This document shows, one piece after another, positions 42,962 through 52,197 of a DNA stretch of 64,000 nt (within the stretch, counting starts at the first letter, position 1; the number at the start of each line of letters is the position of its first letter). The notes under the pieces were generated by a model. That model saw only the letters and a list, made by a program, of their open reading frames with translations, was not told the origin of the DNA and made no database searches. The translations under genes and the position numbers were made by a program. The stretch lies in the NCBI RefSeq assembly GCF_019042245.1, contig NZ_JAHQCX010000002.1, positions 245,782-309,781 on the forward strand, read 5' to 3'. This DNA comes from Diplocloster modestus. GTDB taxonomy: Bacteria > Bacillota > Clostridia > Lachnospirales > Lachnospiraceae.

Positions 42962-44433
42962 GTCAGATCCTTCCCTTGTTTTGAAATCTTGCTTCTAATT
43001 CTGTCCCTATATGACACTATCACCATATTTTTCAATAAAGTTTCTACTAATATGTACTCTATCAAACATGAAATAATTACGAATAATGTCTTTATAAGCC
43101 AGTGATGAAACAAAGAAGAGCAAAGGATGTAAATGAAATACATTGGCACACATCCCACCAAAACCTTCGTGAGCAGTAGTGCTGTTCCATCCCTTTTTAT
43201 ATTGTTCTTCCCTTTCTCTCTGCAATAAAAGAAAACTAGTGCCTCGGCTATCAGCGTCGTGAGTGCAGCCGCTTTCTCATTCCAAAATGGAATTAATATG
43301 AAATTCAAAATTATATTAACGACGGCACTGATAACAGTAATCTTAAATACTTTTGATTCATTCCCTTGTGGTATAAGTACGCCTTGACTCCAAAATCCGG
43401 CGCCAAGACAAAACATCAAAGAAACACTCAGAATAATCAATGACCACTGGGCCTCTTCGTATCCAGGCCCTGAAATGATATAAACAATTTCCTTACTAAG
43501 AATGATAACCCCCATAATTGCAGGGAAAACCAGAGTTAAGAATGTCTGATAGATTTCTTTTCCAAGTAATGCAAATTCCATTCGTCGACCGTTTCCCCAC
43601 AGCATTGACATTCTGGGAATTGAGACAACGATTATAGCAGAAAGTACAGTCTTTAAAGCTTTATAGACATTAACTGAAACAGAATATATTCCAACAGTTT
43701 CATCGGAGCACAAAAGCCCCAGGATCGTTGTGTCTGAATTAACGTAAATTACAACAGTTACAGCAGTTGCAAAAAAAATAAGGATTGGCCTTAAATGATT
43801 TTTAATCTGCAAATCATTTGTCAGCCTTATTCGGACATATTTTTTCGCATGAACGAAGTTAAGAATATTGGAACCGACTGCGGATAGCACCGTAATACCA
43901 GCATAGATATTAACATCATTTGATGACCTGACAAAGATGAACATCAGAACAAGTGATATCAGCTGAAACGCTATACTTCTGACCGTTATATATGCATAAT
44001 CTTCAAATATTGAATATAGCCATTCTATTCCTAATGTTTTAAATAATATCTGTCCGGATAAAATTATGAAAAGCCATGTATACCCATGGAACTTATTAAC
44101 TATTACAATACAAATGGCAAGAAGCATATATGAGAGAATTGTTGAATATATATTTATTGTAAATAATTGGTTTACGAACCTATTCATACGGTGTGGATCA
44201 TTTCTGATCTCTGCACCACTTCTAATTCCATATGTACTAATTCCCAATCCAGCTAATAGAACAAAGTAACTAATAACAGAATTCGCAAAATTATATCGTC
44301 CTATATTATCAACGCCTAATACGCGTGCAATATAAGGAAATGTAATTAATGGAAAAATTACTCCCATCAATGATTTGATAGAGTTCAATAACATATTAAA
44401 TTTAATAGATTTTGGATTCTCTATCTTTTCCAT
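42958..44433 (-). CDS. Repeat-unit flippase (Wzx-like)
   Basis: A 491-aa protein with about 14 membrane helices. It opens SIKFNMLLNSIKSLMGVIFPLITFPYIARVLGVDNIGRYNFANS, a classical Wzx N-terminus, and carries DTTILGLLCSDETVGIYSVSVNVYKALKT in mid-sequence. It should carry the module C repeat unit across the membrane. The start has GAGGAAC shortly upstream, and its end overlaps the fucosyltransferase-like gene. Confidence 0.9.
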   Translation of the reverse strand: MEKIENPKSIKFNMLLNSIKSLMGVIFPLITFPYIARVLGVDNIGRYNFANSVISYFVLLAGLGISTYGIRSGAEIRNDPHRMNRFVNQLFTINIYSTILSYMLLAICIVIVNKFHGYTWLFIILSGQILFKTLGIEWLYSIFEDYAYITVRSIAFQLISLVLMFIFVRSSNDVNIYAGITVLSAVGSNILNFVHAKKYVRIRLTNDLQIKNHLRPILIFFATAVTVVIYVNSDTTILGLLCSDETVGIYSVSVNVYKALKTVLSAIIVVSIPRMSMLWGNGRRMEFALLGKEIYQTFLTLVFPAIMGVIILSKEIVYIISGPGYEEAQWSLIILSVSLMFCLGAGFWSQGVLIPQGNESKVFKITVISAVVNIILNFILIPFWNEKAAALTTLIAEALVFFYCREKGKNNIKRDGTALLLTKVLVGCVPMYFIYILCSSLFHHWLIKTLFVIISCLIEYILVETLLKNMVIVSYRDRIRSKISKQGKDLT

Positions 44434-44447
44434 AAGTTCCTCATTTA

Positions 44448-45653
44448 TTATTTCAGTCTTTCTGCCATCTGCATCGCCAGGTCTACCGTAACATCAGAGT
44501 TATAGTGACTGTGTTCACCCCAGCGTCCAAGACCATAAACACCATGCTCTCTGCTCCAGTCCATAAGCTTCTTCATTATTACAGTCTTGCGGATCGTATT
44601 AAGCGGATAGGCATATTGATTCATGTATTTAAAGTTATCATTTGGTTCATCCATTTCAACACGCTCACGATTCGTCTCTGACCAATAACCTCTGCTGTTC
44701 GGGCAGAAATTATGGCGCACAAGAATGCGATGATAAGATAAAGCAGGATCAGGAAAATAAACCCAATGGGATTCTGTATCCAGATGCTCAGGATGGTATT
44801 CAGTTTGAATAGAACTGAACTTCAGTTCGCCAATGCTCTCCTTCATGTCTTCCGGCATACCGGCCAGTTCTTCGAACTCCATCCAGGGGATGGTTGTAAT
44901 GATGGTATCAGCCCTATACTTTTGACCATCCGCAGTGGTTACGGTCTTTGCGGTAAAATCGATTCCCTTCACATTCGCGCCAAATATGATTCGGTCGCTG
45001 AGTGCCGCCGCCATTCTCAGCCACAACTCTCCATATCCGTATTTTTTTGGATAGTAAAACTGTGTATGTCCAGGGTCTTTACCATAAGCTTTTCTTGTAA
45101 GGCAGGAGAGAAGTGTTTCCTCAAAGCTGACATTCGGGAGCTTATCCAACCAGTATGTTCCCAACAAGTCAAGATCCCTGCTGAACATTTTCTGATTGTA
45201 AGGAATCATATAATCTTCAGCAATCTTCTTCCCAAGTTTCCAATAAATCCAGTCGATGAATTTTTCCGGCATAGGTTCGCCAAGATTGCAACCTGCGATA
45301 GCAATAGATTTCAGATATTCGACCTGATCCTCCATCTGCATTTGCCAGATATTCGCCTCAATGGGCTGACCTATCACATTCCCATTAACATGGATCGTGG
45401 TCCTGCGGCTGTACATATTCCACTCGTCCTCAGGCATAAACTGAAAGAGAAACTCGTTAACTTCCGGGCGACGGACATCCAGGAAATGCCCGCCTCCAAT
45501 GTCGAATGGTGAGCCATCCACATCTACAGAGCGGCAGAGGCCGCCTGCTGTATTCTCACGTTCAAGAACAATAAAGCCATCCTCTCCTGCCTGAAGGAGT
45601 TTATTTGCAAATGTCAGACCCGCAGGACCGGCGCCAAGGATTAAGTATTTCAT
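44448..45653 (-). CDS. FAD-dependent UDP-galactopyranose-mutase-like protein
   Basis: A 401-aa flavoprotein with the FAD loop LILGAGPAGLTFANKL and ERENTAGGLCRSVDVDGSPFDIGGGHFLDVRRPEV at the N-terminus, and GRWGEHSHYNSDVTVDLAMQMAERL at the C-terminus. The layout is that of the protoporphyrinogen-oxidase/UDP-galactopyranose-mutase superfamily. In a capsule operon it may produce a furanose nucleotide sugar or oxidise a sugar. It is not a textbook Glf by sequence, so the reaction is open. GAGG lies 9 nt before the ATG. Confidence 0.78.
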   Translation of the reverse strand: MKYLILGAGPAGLTFANKLLQAGEDGFIVLERENTAGGLCRSVDVDGSPFDIGGGHFLDVRRPEVNEFLFQFMPEDEWNMYSRRTTIHVNGNVIGQPIEANIWQMQMEDQVEYLKSIAIAGCNLGEPMPEKFIDWIYWKLGKKIAEDYMIPYNQKMFSRDLDLLGTYWLDKLPNVSFEETLLSCLTRKAYGKDPGHTQFYYPKKYGYGELWLRMAAALSDRIIFGANVKGIDFTAKTVTTADGQKYRADTIITTIPWMEFEELAGMPEDMKESIGELKFSSIQTEYHPEHLDTESHWVYFPDPALSYHRILVRHNFCPNSRGYWSETNRERVEMDEPNDNFKYMNQYAYPLNTIRKTVIMKKLMDWSREHGVYGLGRWGEHSHYNSDVTVDLAMQMAERLK

Positions 45654-45658
45654 AGTCT

Positions 45659-46831
45659 TTAACCTCTCGTAAGTTCTCTGAAAACATCAACCATCTTAGT
45701 GCTGTAAAGTTTATCCCATGTGTATTCTTTCACAGCATTTGCAGCGTTGGCTGAAATCTGATTGTAATAACTACTGTCATCGAAAAGGGTCTTTATAACC
45801 TCTGCGATTTGCTTCGCATCAAACGGATCTACAATCAATGAGTCCTCCCCATCGTGAAGCAATTCAATAGCACCAACACTGTTAGAAACAAGTGTCGGGA
45901 GGCCGCTGCTCATGGCCTCAAATACCGCCAGCCCCCAACTTTGGTTGATATTGATAAATGTAAAAATATCAGCTGCATTAAAGAGTTCGTTATATTTCTG
46001 CTCATCAACTTGTCCCCAGATAGTCACTTCACCTGAGAGCGTTAACTCATTAATCTGATTTTTAATTCGTTCTGCATACTCAGGATTTGAATCTGTAGAA
46101 CCAATGATATCCAAATGCACAGGTATTGACTGCTGCTTTAAATTAAAAACTACCTTTACAAGTGTTTCATAATTCCTTCTCGGGAAAAATACGCCTGCAG
46201 ACAATATCTTCCATGTCTTCTTTCCCTTTTTATAAAAGTGAGTCTCCAACCCCGGATTAACATCAACGCCGCAATAGAAAACATCGGCATCTCTACCCAT
46301 CAATTCAACAACTCTATCCTTATTCTTTGTTACATTGACAGTAATCCTATCAACGCAAGGAATGATAGACTTATACACAGCACGCGAAATCTTATTAGAA
46401 ATTGATTTTTTATGTGCATCAGAAAGCCATACTCGAAAGCATACAGGTAAATCATTAATTTGCCATACTACCTTTGCCTTTCGCTCTTTTTTTGCCCACT
46501 TAATCATCCACAGCACCCCATTGTCATGGAAATTATAGACATCCACATCTTTTGGAATCGAATCCATAAGTTGACGATCCTCCGCCTTTTTTTGCTTGGA
46601 ACGAGTGTATCTTTGGACCAAGTTTCCACCGCCTTGATATTCAGTTGGCTTGCTTTTTAAACAGACAACATCGAATTTTTTAAACTCAGGGTATGTAGCC
46701 TCTGGATCGTAGTACTTAGTATACAAACCAAAATCAATATTTTTTGATTTCAGATACTGACATAAGCGCAGAACCTGCTTATGGGTACCACCTCTGACAC
46801 ATAGGTCATTCACTATTATCGCAACTTTCAT
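45659..46831 (-). CDS. GT4-family glycosyltransferase
   Basis: A 390-aa GT-B transferase with VRGGTHKQVLRLCQYLKSKN near the N-terminus, and GVDVNPGLETHFYKKG, SAGVFFPRRNYETLVKV and FININQSWGLAVFEAMSSGLPTLVSNSVG (E-x7-E-type donor site) in the C-terminal part. It builds the module C repeat unit; donor and linkage are unknown. It is 8 bp after the polymerase gene. Confidence 0.85.
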   Translation of the reverse strand: MKVAIIVNDLCVRGGTHKQVLRLCQYLKSKNIDFGLYTKYYDPEATYPEFKKFDVVCLKSKPTEYQGGGNLVQRYTRSKQKKAEDRQLMDSIPKDVDVYNFHDNGVLWMIKWAKKERKAKVVWQINDLPVCFRVWLSDAHKKSISNKISRAVYKSIIPCVDRITVNVTKNKDRVVELMGRDADVFYCGVDVNPGLETHFYKKGKKTWKILSAGVFFPRRNYETLVKVVFNLKQQSIPVHLDIIGSTDSNPEYAERIKNQINELTLSGEVTIWGQVDEQKYNELFNAADIFTFININQSWGLAVFEAMSSGLPTLVSNSVGAIELLHDGEDSLIVDPFDAKQIAEVIKTLFDDSSYYNQISANAANAVKEYTWDKLYSTKMVDVFRELTRG

Positions 46832-46839
46832 AATCGGTA

Positions 46840-48129
46840 TTATTCTCTCCTTAAAGCTACTCTATTGTTTCTGCTTTTACTTGTGATTCTTATTTTCTTA
46901 ATTGCAAATTTGTCAAGCATAGCCAAGTATTCCCTGTTGTCACAGAAATAAAATGCAAATACAAGAAATATCATAATAGGATACGCTGTAATAGCTTCTG
47001 TTTGCCACATTAAAAGACTAACGCATAATCCTATTGAAACAATTTTTACTCCCAGATATTCTTTCCGTACAAACAAACTCTTTGCAGTTTTCCACAAAAA
47101 CCATGCAAATACTGTGAATTGAACAAGACCACCTCTATATATAATCCATAAATACTGGTTATGTGGGCTATTATATTTCATTTTATCTGTGACAATACGA
47201 GTTGCCTCATAGCCATATCCTAAAATAGGATGTTCCTTTATTAGATTTAACACGACACCCCAAATATTCATTCGGACATTGAGTGTATCGCTCTTGTGCA
47301 GAATAGTTTCTGCAACATACGTAACAATGCCTTCAACAATCCCTCCCTTCATACCAGTAAGGACCAAACCAACAAAGAAGAAAATGTTTAGAATAACATA
47401 CGTACGTGCATTAAAAAGATCAGGAATTAATCTCCAAATTGAAAGAATGACTACGATAAAAAACAATGCAAAGCAAACCATAGTTGCAGCTTTCCATCTT
47501 ACAATCGGGATATAAATACAAATTGCAGATATCAAAAGGCAATTGAAAAAATTCCATTTACTATTGTTTTGCAGATAAATAATATACGTGTAGACCAAAG
47601 TGGGTAATAGATATATTATCATTGCATTCTCTAAGCCTAAAAACCAATTAAAATTACTAACCCAATGATAAGCTCCATCCATAACATACATATACATTCC
47701 GTTTGGATAAATCAGCATAGTTATAAAATTAATTACTACGAATGTATAAAAAATGGGATATATTATTCTCAAAAACCTGGACACTGACTTCTGGCATATG
47801 GAGTCCGAGAGCATAAATAATGCAATTAGGGACAGGCCTTCCACAAGGCAGCTAACAATTTCTCCATTGTTTAATACTGTTGAGATAAAAATAATCGCTG
47901 AATATACCGTTGCAAAAAGGACCGGTGTTGAGATCTTCTTTTTATTTCTAAACAAACTCGAAATATAGAGCACACCTATAAAAAGAATTGCACCGTATGT
48001 TCCAAATCTAAATATCATATGAAGGATAGGTATATTATGTCCTATATAGGAAGGTTCAAAAAAAGGAATAAATAAAACCATATAAAGGATGTCCCCAGTT
48101 TTAAGTTTATATTTCAATTTCGAATTCAA
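46840..48129 (-). CDS. Capsule polymerase (Wzy-like)
   Basis: A 429-aa protein with about ten to twelve membrane helices and the O-antigen ligase/polymerase pattern HPILGYGYEATRIV followed by SPHNQYLWIIYRGG, where His-Asn is conserved in many Wzy/WaaL proteins. It would polymerise the module C unit. The start is a TTG at 48129 with AGAGGTG 5 nt upstream. Confidence 0.82.
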   Translation of the reverse strand: MNSKLKYKLKTGDILYMVLFIPFFEPSYIGHNIPILHMIFRFGTYGAILFIGVLYISSLFRNKKKISTPVLFATVYSAIIFISTVLNNGEIVSCLVEGLSLIALFMLSDSICQKSVSRFLRIIYPIFYTFVVINFITMLIYPNGMYMYVMDGAYHWVSNFNWFLGLENAMIIYLLPTLVYTYIIYLQNNSKWNFFNCLLISAICIYIPIVRWKAATMVCFALFFIVVILSIWRLIPDLFNARTYVILNIFFFVGLVLTGMKGGIVEGIVTYVAETILHKSDTLNVRMNIWGVVLNLIKEHPILGYGYEATRIVTDKMKYNSPHNQYLWIIYRGGLVQFTVFAWFLWKTAKSLFVRKEYLGVKIVSIGLCVSLLMWQTEAITAYPIMIFLVFAFYFCDNREYLAMLDKFAIKKIRITSKSRNNRVALRRE

Positions 48130-48164
48130 CTTTACACCTCTAAGTAAAATATTATTATGCTCTG

Positions 48165-49007
48165 CTATCTTAAGGAAATGAGGGTATCAAGATTAACTCT
48201 ATTGAAAGTTTCAAGCATTCCGCCCCGCGTTGCATTATAAACTTTTAAATCGTGTGTTTGTGTATATCTTCTGATTTCTTCATATCCACAAATGTTTCTT
48301 TCACGTGCTGTATCAATTGTTGTATCCGGAATACCATGCTCAATAAAATGGATTTTCCCGCCTTTGGGAAAATTACAATCTGCTCCGACTAGGTAAACCT
48401 CACTAAAGCCCATATACGCCGCAATTTGAATCAAAAAATGTGTCACGCTGTACATGTCATAAGTGCCTCTTACAGCATTGTCGCTAAATTTACACCAGAA
48501 TTTGTTCCTAAACCAACGATCATAAGTATGATAAGCCACATTGCATGATACGTTATACCAATAACTCGGCAAACCGCTATCCAGATATTTCCTTAATCTT
48601 CCGGAAATAAACACCTTTGTGTTAGGTGAATCATACTTCATGATCGAATCCTTCATTTTTTCAAATACGCCTTCATCTATGCAGCCATAAAATGATGGCC
48701 TGAAGTCTGTCTTATCAAAAAGAAGTGATATGGAATTCATAGCAAACGTATATTCATCCTTAATTAACTCTAAATCATCAATGTTTAAACTAGGACCAGT
48801 ACAAATAACAAAGCAACGTTTTCCTTTATATGTATCTTTTAATTCCCTAATCCTGCTCTGCTCAGTTTGAATATGAAAACTATCTCGTAGAAAGCCCGTA
48901 ATTTCCTGAAACAAAGAAAACAGTTTTAAAACCACAAACAGAAACATTCTTACAAAAAAGCCAATCATTGTATGTACGTTTGTAAAATCAGATATTCTTG
49001 TCATCAT
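48165..49007 (-). CDS. MptE/DUF115- or GT42-like protein, possible CMP-sugar transferase
   Basis: A 280-aa protein with a hydrophobic N-terminal segment (about 12-36) and then KGKRCFVICTGPSLNIDDLELIKDEYTFAMNS (62 onward), a glycine-rich loop of the DUF115/GT42 type. GFSEVYLVGADCNFPKGGKIHF lies near the end. Campylobacter Cst sialyltransferases have a similar order (GNGPSLK then KEIYLSGIDF). In an operon that also holds a CMP-acid-sugar activating enzyme, it may transfer that sugar. The assignment is tentative. Confidence 0.6.
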   Translation of the reverse strand: MMTRISDFTNVHTMIGFFVRMFLFVVLKLFSLFQEITGFLRDSFHIQTEQSRIRELKDTYKGKRCFVICTGPSLNIDDLELIKDEYTFAMNSISLLFDKTDFRPSFYGCIDEGVFEKMKDSIMKYDSPNTKVFISGRLRKYLDSGLPSYWYNVSCNVAYHTYDRWFRNKFWCKFSDNAVRGTYDMYSVTHFLIQIAAYMGFSEVYLVGADCNFPKGGKIHFIEHGIPDTTIDTARERNICGYEEIRRYTQTHDLKVYNATRGGMLETFNRVNLDTLISLR

Positions 49008-49027
49008 AGATTTATACCCCTATTGTA

Positions 49028-50059
49028 TTACTCCGCTTGTTTTCTATGCTTTTCAACAAACCCATATGGCTTAAAAAATAAATCATAGACATTTATTTTC
49101 CGGGCAACGATCCCTATGAGAATAGGCACAAATAATGAAATTACAAACACGGTTATAATACTCATCCAAACTGACAGACCGTGAACTTTGCTAATTACCA
49201 TTCTGCATCCAGCTGCGAGAAATACATGAAGAAGATATACATCAAGGCTGTTCCTTCCGACAAGAGTTAATATTTTAAAGTTCATCTTCTCTGAAATCAG
49301 CTGGAATATAAGTATTATTCCCAGACTAAAGCCTACGGCAGTTATTAGATTCACAGCAGGAATATGATATATCTCCTGCCCGGTATTCCAAAAAACTATG
49401 CTTAGAATTATAGAAATTATTGCCAAAGCAACACCTGCTATCGTAAGTGGTTTCTTGTATTCATCTCGGTTCAGGAGCATACCCAGATAGAATATTACTC
49501 CGAAATAACCGATGCGCCTGAATGCAAATAAATACCCCTCTTTATTAACCAACGCTGATGCCAGTAGTGAAATAATGGTAAGGGCGATTATGATGATTGT
49601 ATTATTAGCCTTTAACTTATTACGATTCGCAAATATGAGATATAGTCCCATTAAGACATACAGGTACCAATAAACCCCGATCGGTTTGAACCAAATAAGG
49701 AGCAGATCTACAGGAGAAATCTCATAGTTTACCATGCTGTTTAATACAATCTTAAATATGCCCATGATAAGACACCAGAGAATATATATGGAAAGCAAAT
49801 TTTTGATTTGCCGCAAGAGTCTGTCTTTCTTAGAATTACCATCCGGATCAATATAAGCTTTTGAAAACAGATATCCACTTGCCATGCAAAATAACGGCAT
49901 CTGAAAAATATTGCATATGTTCCTTATAACAAATAGCCATGTGTTCGATTCCGGATATAGATTAGCTCCGTAAAACCCATCGGCAACATGGCAAAGGACA
50001 ACGCTAATCATCGCAATACCCTTTACATTATCCACCCATTTTAATCTACTGCTCGTCAT
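49028..50059 (-). CDS. Acyltransferase 3 family membrane protein
   Basis: A 343-aa membrane acyltransferase of the OafA/WcaH-like type with about ten helices. It opens LKWVDNVKGIAMISVVLCHVADG, with the conserved Asp-Lys and His positions, and carries VGRNSLDVYLLHVFLAAG near the end. It likely O-acetylates module C polymer. Its ATG directly follows the stop codon of the GT8 gene (TAA-ATG), which points to coupled translation. Confidence 0.86.
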   Translation of the reverse strand: MTSSRLKWVDNVKGIAMISVVLCHVADGFYGANLYPESNTWLFVIRNICNIFQMPLFCMASGYLFSKAYIDPDGNSKKDRLLRQIKNLLSIYILWCLIMGIFKIVLNSMVNYEISPVDLLLIWFKPIGVYWYLYVLMGLYLIFANRNKLKANNTIIIIALTIISLLASALVNKEGYLFAFRRIGYFGVIFYLGMLLNRDEYKKPLTIAGVALAIISIILSIVFWNTGQEIYHIPAVNLITAVGFSLGIILIFQLISEKMNFKILTLVGRNSLDVYLLHVFLAAGCRMVISKVHGLSVWMSIITVFVISLFVPILIGIVARKINVYDLFFKPYGFVEKHRKQAE

Positions 50060-51085
50060 TTATTCTCCCGCTCCTGATCCATTAAGGGCCTTATTCATCT
50101 TTTTTTTGTTTTGGTTCGGAACCACCACTCCATGCAAAAAGGAAGATATTGTGCACTGCAATCTTCTCGGAAGTATCTTTATGAGATGGGCCTTCGCCTT
50201 TGCCCTGCCTTCGCGTAAATCTTTCCAAAGCGGTTCCTCTTTCCAGGGTGATGCGTCTTTGTATTTGAGAAACTCATCCCTTTTCGAATGCTGGCTACCT
50301 TCAAACCAAGGCCGTAAGTCGTTCATAAAAAATGTTGTGAAATGAATAATGTGAGGATTCGTTTGTGCTTCTCTAAACTCTTTCTCTGTACAATATGTTG
50401 ATGCTCTTCTGCTCTTAATCAATTCTTTGTAGGAACAGCAGAAAATCGGAGTTATTGCATTGAATTTTGGGGGAATAATTGCGATCCGATTTTGAGGGAC
50501 AACAGCATTTACTGCATCTTGATCAAGGTAAGCGAGACTGCTGCCATACTTTTTCATGTAGTCTAAAAACTTCTGTTCATAGCCTTCTTTCCTCATCGCA
50601 TCAACGTTAAACATGAGAAGACCACTGTTCAAATAGTAATCCTGATCCTTTTTACCAAGATTAAATCTATATTGTTTACTCATCGCCTCGTTAACACCAG
50701 CAACAATAGCTTTACTAATATCCGTATTCCAAAGCTCAGCCAGCGATTGAACAATAACAGTATCGCAATCTACACTAATCACCTTGTGAACATCATCTGG
50801 AAGAATGCTCCCCACAAATAGCTTACTATAGACGTTAATATTCCATCTTCCTGTATCCACATCTTTACCAAGAATCTCGCCAAAACTGGGCATTTCATAG
50901 AATGTAATCTCGCGCCCACTTTCTTCGATCACATTCTTAATTTTTTCTCTATTAATCTTGGAAATACCGCTATCTACGATAAAAAAACGGATATTTTCAC
51001 ACTCCTTATTATTCTGTAATAAAGAATAAATAGAAATACCCGCAAGAGCGGCATAGGCATCGTTAAATGCATAAAAAATGTCCAT
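50060..51085 (-). CDS. GT8-family glycosyltransferase
   Basis: A 341-aa GT-A retaining transferase of family GT8 (LgtC/glycogenin-like). It has IFYAFNDAYAALAGISIYSLLQNN, VISVDCDTVIVQSLAELW with the DxD metal site at Asp106-Asp108, DYYLNSGLLMFNVDAMR, LDQDAVNAV and HFTTFFMNDLRPW. It probably transfers galactose or glucose from a UDP donor in module C. Confidence 0.9.
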   Translation of the reverse strand: MDIFYAFNDAYAALAGISIYSLLQNNKECENIRFFIVDSGISKINREKIKNVIEESGREITFYEMPSFGEILGKDVDTGRWNINVYSKLFVGSILPDDVHKVISVDCDTVIVQSLAELWNTDISKAIVAGVNEAMSKQYRFNLGKKDQDYYLNSGLLMFNVDAMRKEGYEQKFLDYMKKYGSSLAYLDQDAVNAVVPQNRIAIIPPKFNAITPIFCCSYKELIKSRRASTYCTEKEFREAQTNPHIIHFTTFFMNDLRPWFEGSQHSKRDEFLKYKDASPWKEEPLWKDLREGRAKAKAHLIKILPRRLQCTISSFLHGVVVPNQNKKKMNKALNGSGAGE

Positions 51086-51100
51086 CGGTTTATCTCACTT

Positions 51101-52027
51101 TCAATTGTTTAAATCATCTGTCAGTAGCCACTCTCTGGTTCTTAACAGGTTATCTTTAAAACTGCTCTCACACTTATAACCTGTATGGTCATATAATTTC
51201 TTGCGATTGATTGATGCATAGTCGATATTATAGTCAGGGTCAGGGTACTCTCCGAAATGGAGTTCACTTTTCGATCCTATAACTTCACACATCTTAATAA
51301 CATTATTCCTGAATGTATCCAGGTTATAGTGGCCTACATAGTAGCTTTCCAGATTATGGCCTTTTTCGGCAGCAGCGATTATCCCTCCGACCGTTTCATC
51401 AATATAGTTCATGTCAAAGAGATTATTTCCGGTGATCAGCTTAATCGGAAGTCCCGCCTCAGTATTTCTGATTATTGTATTGGGAAGGATCTTAGTTTTG
51501 TTTCCCTCACCATATGTTAAAGAAAGAAGCACACTGACATATTCGATGCCTAACGACAACGCAATCGTTTTTCCTATATTTTCGGCAGCGAACTTTGCAA
51601 TGCCATAAATCCTAGAGTGGCTTGGCATGATGAAATGTGCATCCGGTTCCAGACAAGCTTCATATTCATCCACACTCCCGGTGAACAAAAACCTTTTGCA
51701 TCCGATGCGCTTTGCAGAAATAACAGCATCACAGGAAATATTTGTATTCATCAATTGAATTCTGTAATCGTTTTTATTGACCCCATTAACGCCAAGATGA
51801 GCAATGTGAAAGAATATATCAAACTCTCTCTCTTCTATTTTTTGATCCAAGACGGAGTACTCTTCAAACCCAGCTTCGACAGGATGAAAGAGTTTATTCT
51901 TTGCAAGCTCATCAAGAACATCTTTATTCCTCCCAACGCCGTAAACTTCTATGCCGCTATCAAGGAGAGTATTAGTCAGATGTTTCCCAAGAAATCCTGT
52001 AGCTCCAGTTATAATGACCTTCTTCAT
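51101..52027 (-). CDS. NAD-dependent epimerase/dehydratase (extended SDR)
   Basis: A 308-aa sugar-nucleotide enzyme with the Rossmann loop ITGATGFLGKHL, the serine segment FTGSVDEYEA, the catalytic SRIYGIAKFAAEN (Tyr-x3-Lys) and FDMNYIDETVGGIIAA. It likely epimerises, reduces or dehydrates a nucleotide sugar for module C; the substrate is unclear. It is the first gene of module C, 170 bp after the priming-transferase stop. The boundary element lies in that gap. Confidence 0.83.
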   Translation of the reverse strand: MKKVIITGATGFLGKHLTNTLLDSGIEVYGVGRNKDVLDELAKNKLFHPVEAGFEEYSVLDQKIEEREFDIFFHIAHLGVNGVNKNDYRIQLMNTNISCDAVISAKRIGCKRFLFTGSVDEYEACLEPDAHFIMPSHSRIYGIAKFAAENIGKTIALSLGIEYVSVLLSLTYGEGNKTKILPNTIIRNTEAGLPIKLITGNNLFDMNYIDETVGGIIAAAEKGHNLESYYVGHYNLDTFRNNVIKMCEVIGSKSELHFGEYPDPDYNIDYASINRKKLYDHTGYKCESSFKDNLLRTREWLLTDDLNN

Positions 52028-52140
52028 AGCATATACCTCAAATCACACTCTATTTTAACGGCGCGGTGCAGATAACAGTCACATCAAATTATCCTATATA
52101 GGCGGCTTATGGTTTCCCCTTTAATTTAATGCCTAACCTC

Positions 52141-52160
52141 CTAATAATTGCTATTATTTG
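52141..52160 (-). repeat. Module-boundary element, copy 3 (inverted)
   Basis: On the reverse strand it reads CAAATAAT-AGCA-ATTATTAG followed by GAGGTT, 19 of 20 bases identical to copy 1. It lies between the stop of the priming transferase and the first gene of module C, pointing into module C. Relative to copies 1 and 2 it is inverted, at 47.5 and 30.2 kb distance. Upstream of the three copies no other sequence is shared, so they are not left over from a larger duplication. Confidence 0.75.
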
Positions 52161-52197
52161 GACGTCTCATGTACAGATTTTCTACCAATCTCATCTA

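Noticed and set aside
44766-45512. 248-codon forward frame opposite the flavoprotein gene
   Set aside because: It overlaps a gene with clear FAD motifs and shows no ribosome site or family of its own.
47815-47828. AAATAATGCAATTA, partly like the boundary element
   Set aside because: It lies inside a polymerase gene, lacks one central base and the second arm, and is best explained by chance.
48165-49007. Folate or methanopterin enzyme (MptE, hydroxymethylpterin diphosphokinase)
   Set aside because: The resemblance is to the general DUF115/GT42 pattern; the capsule context makes a pterin role unlikely.
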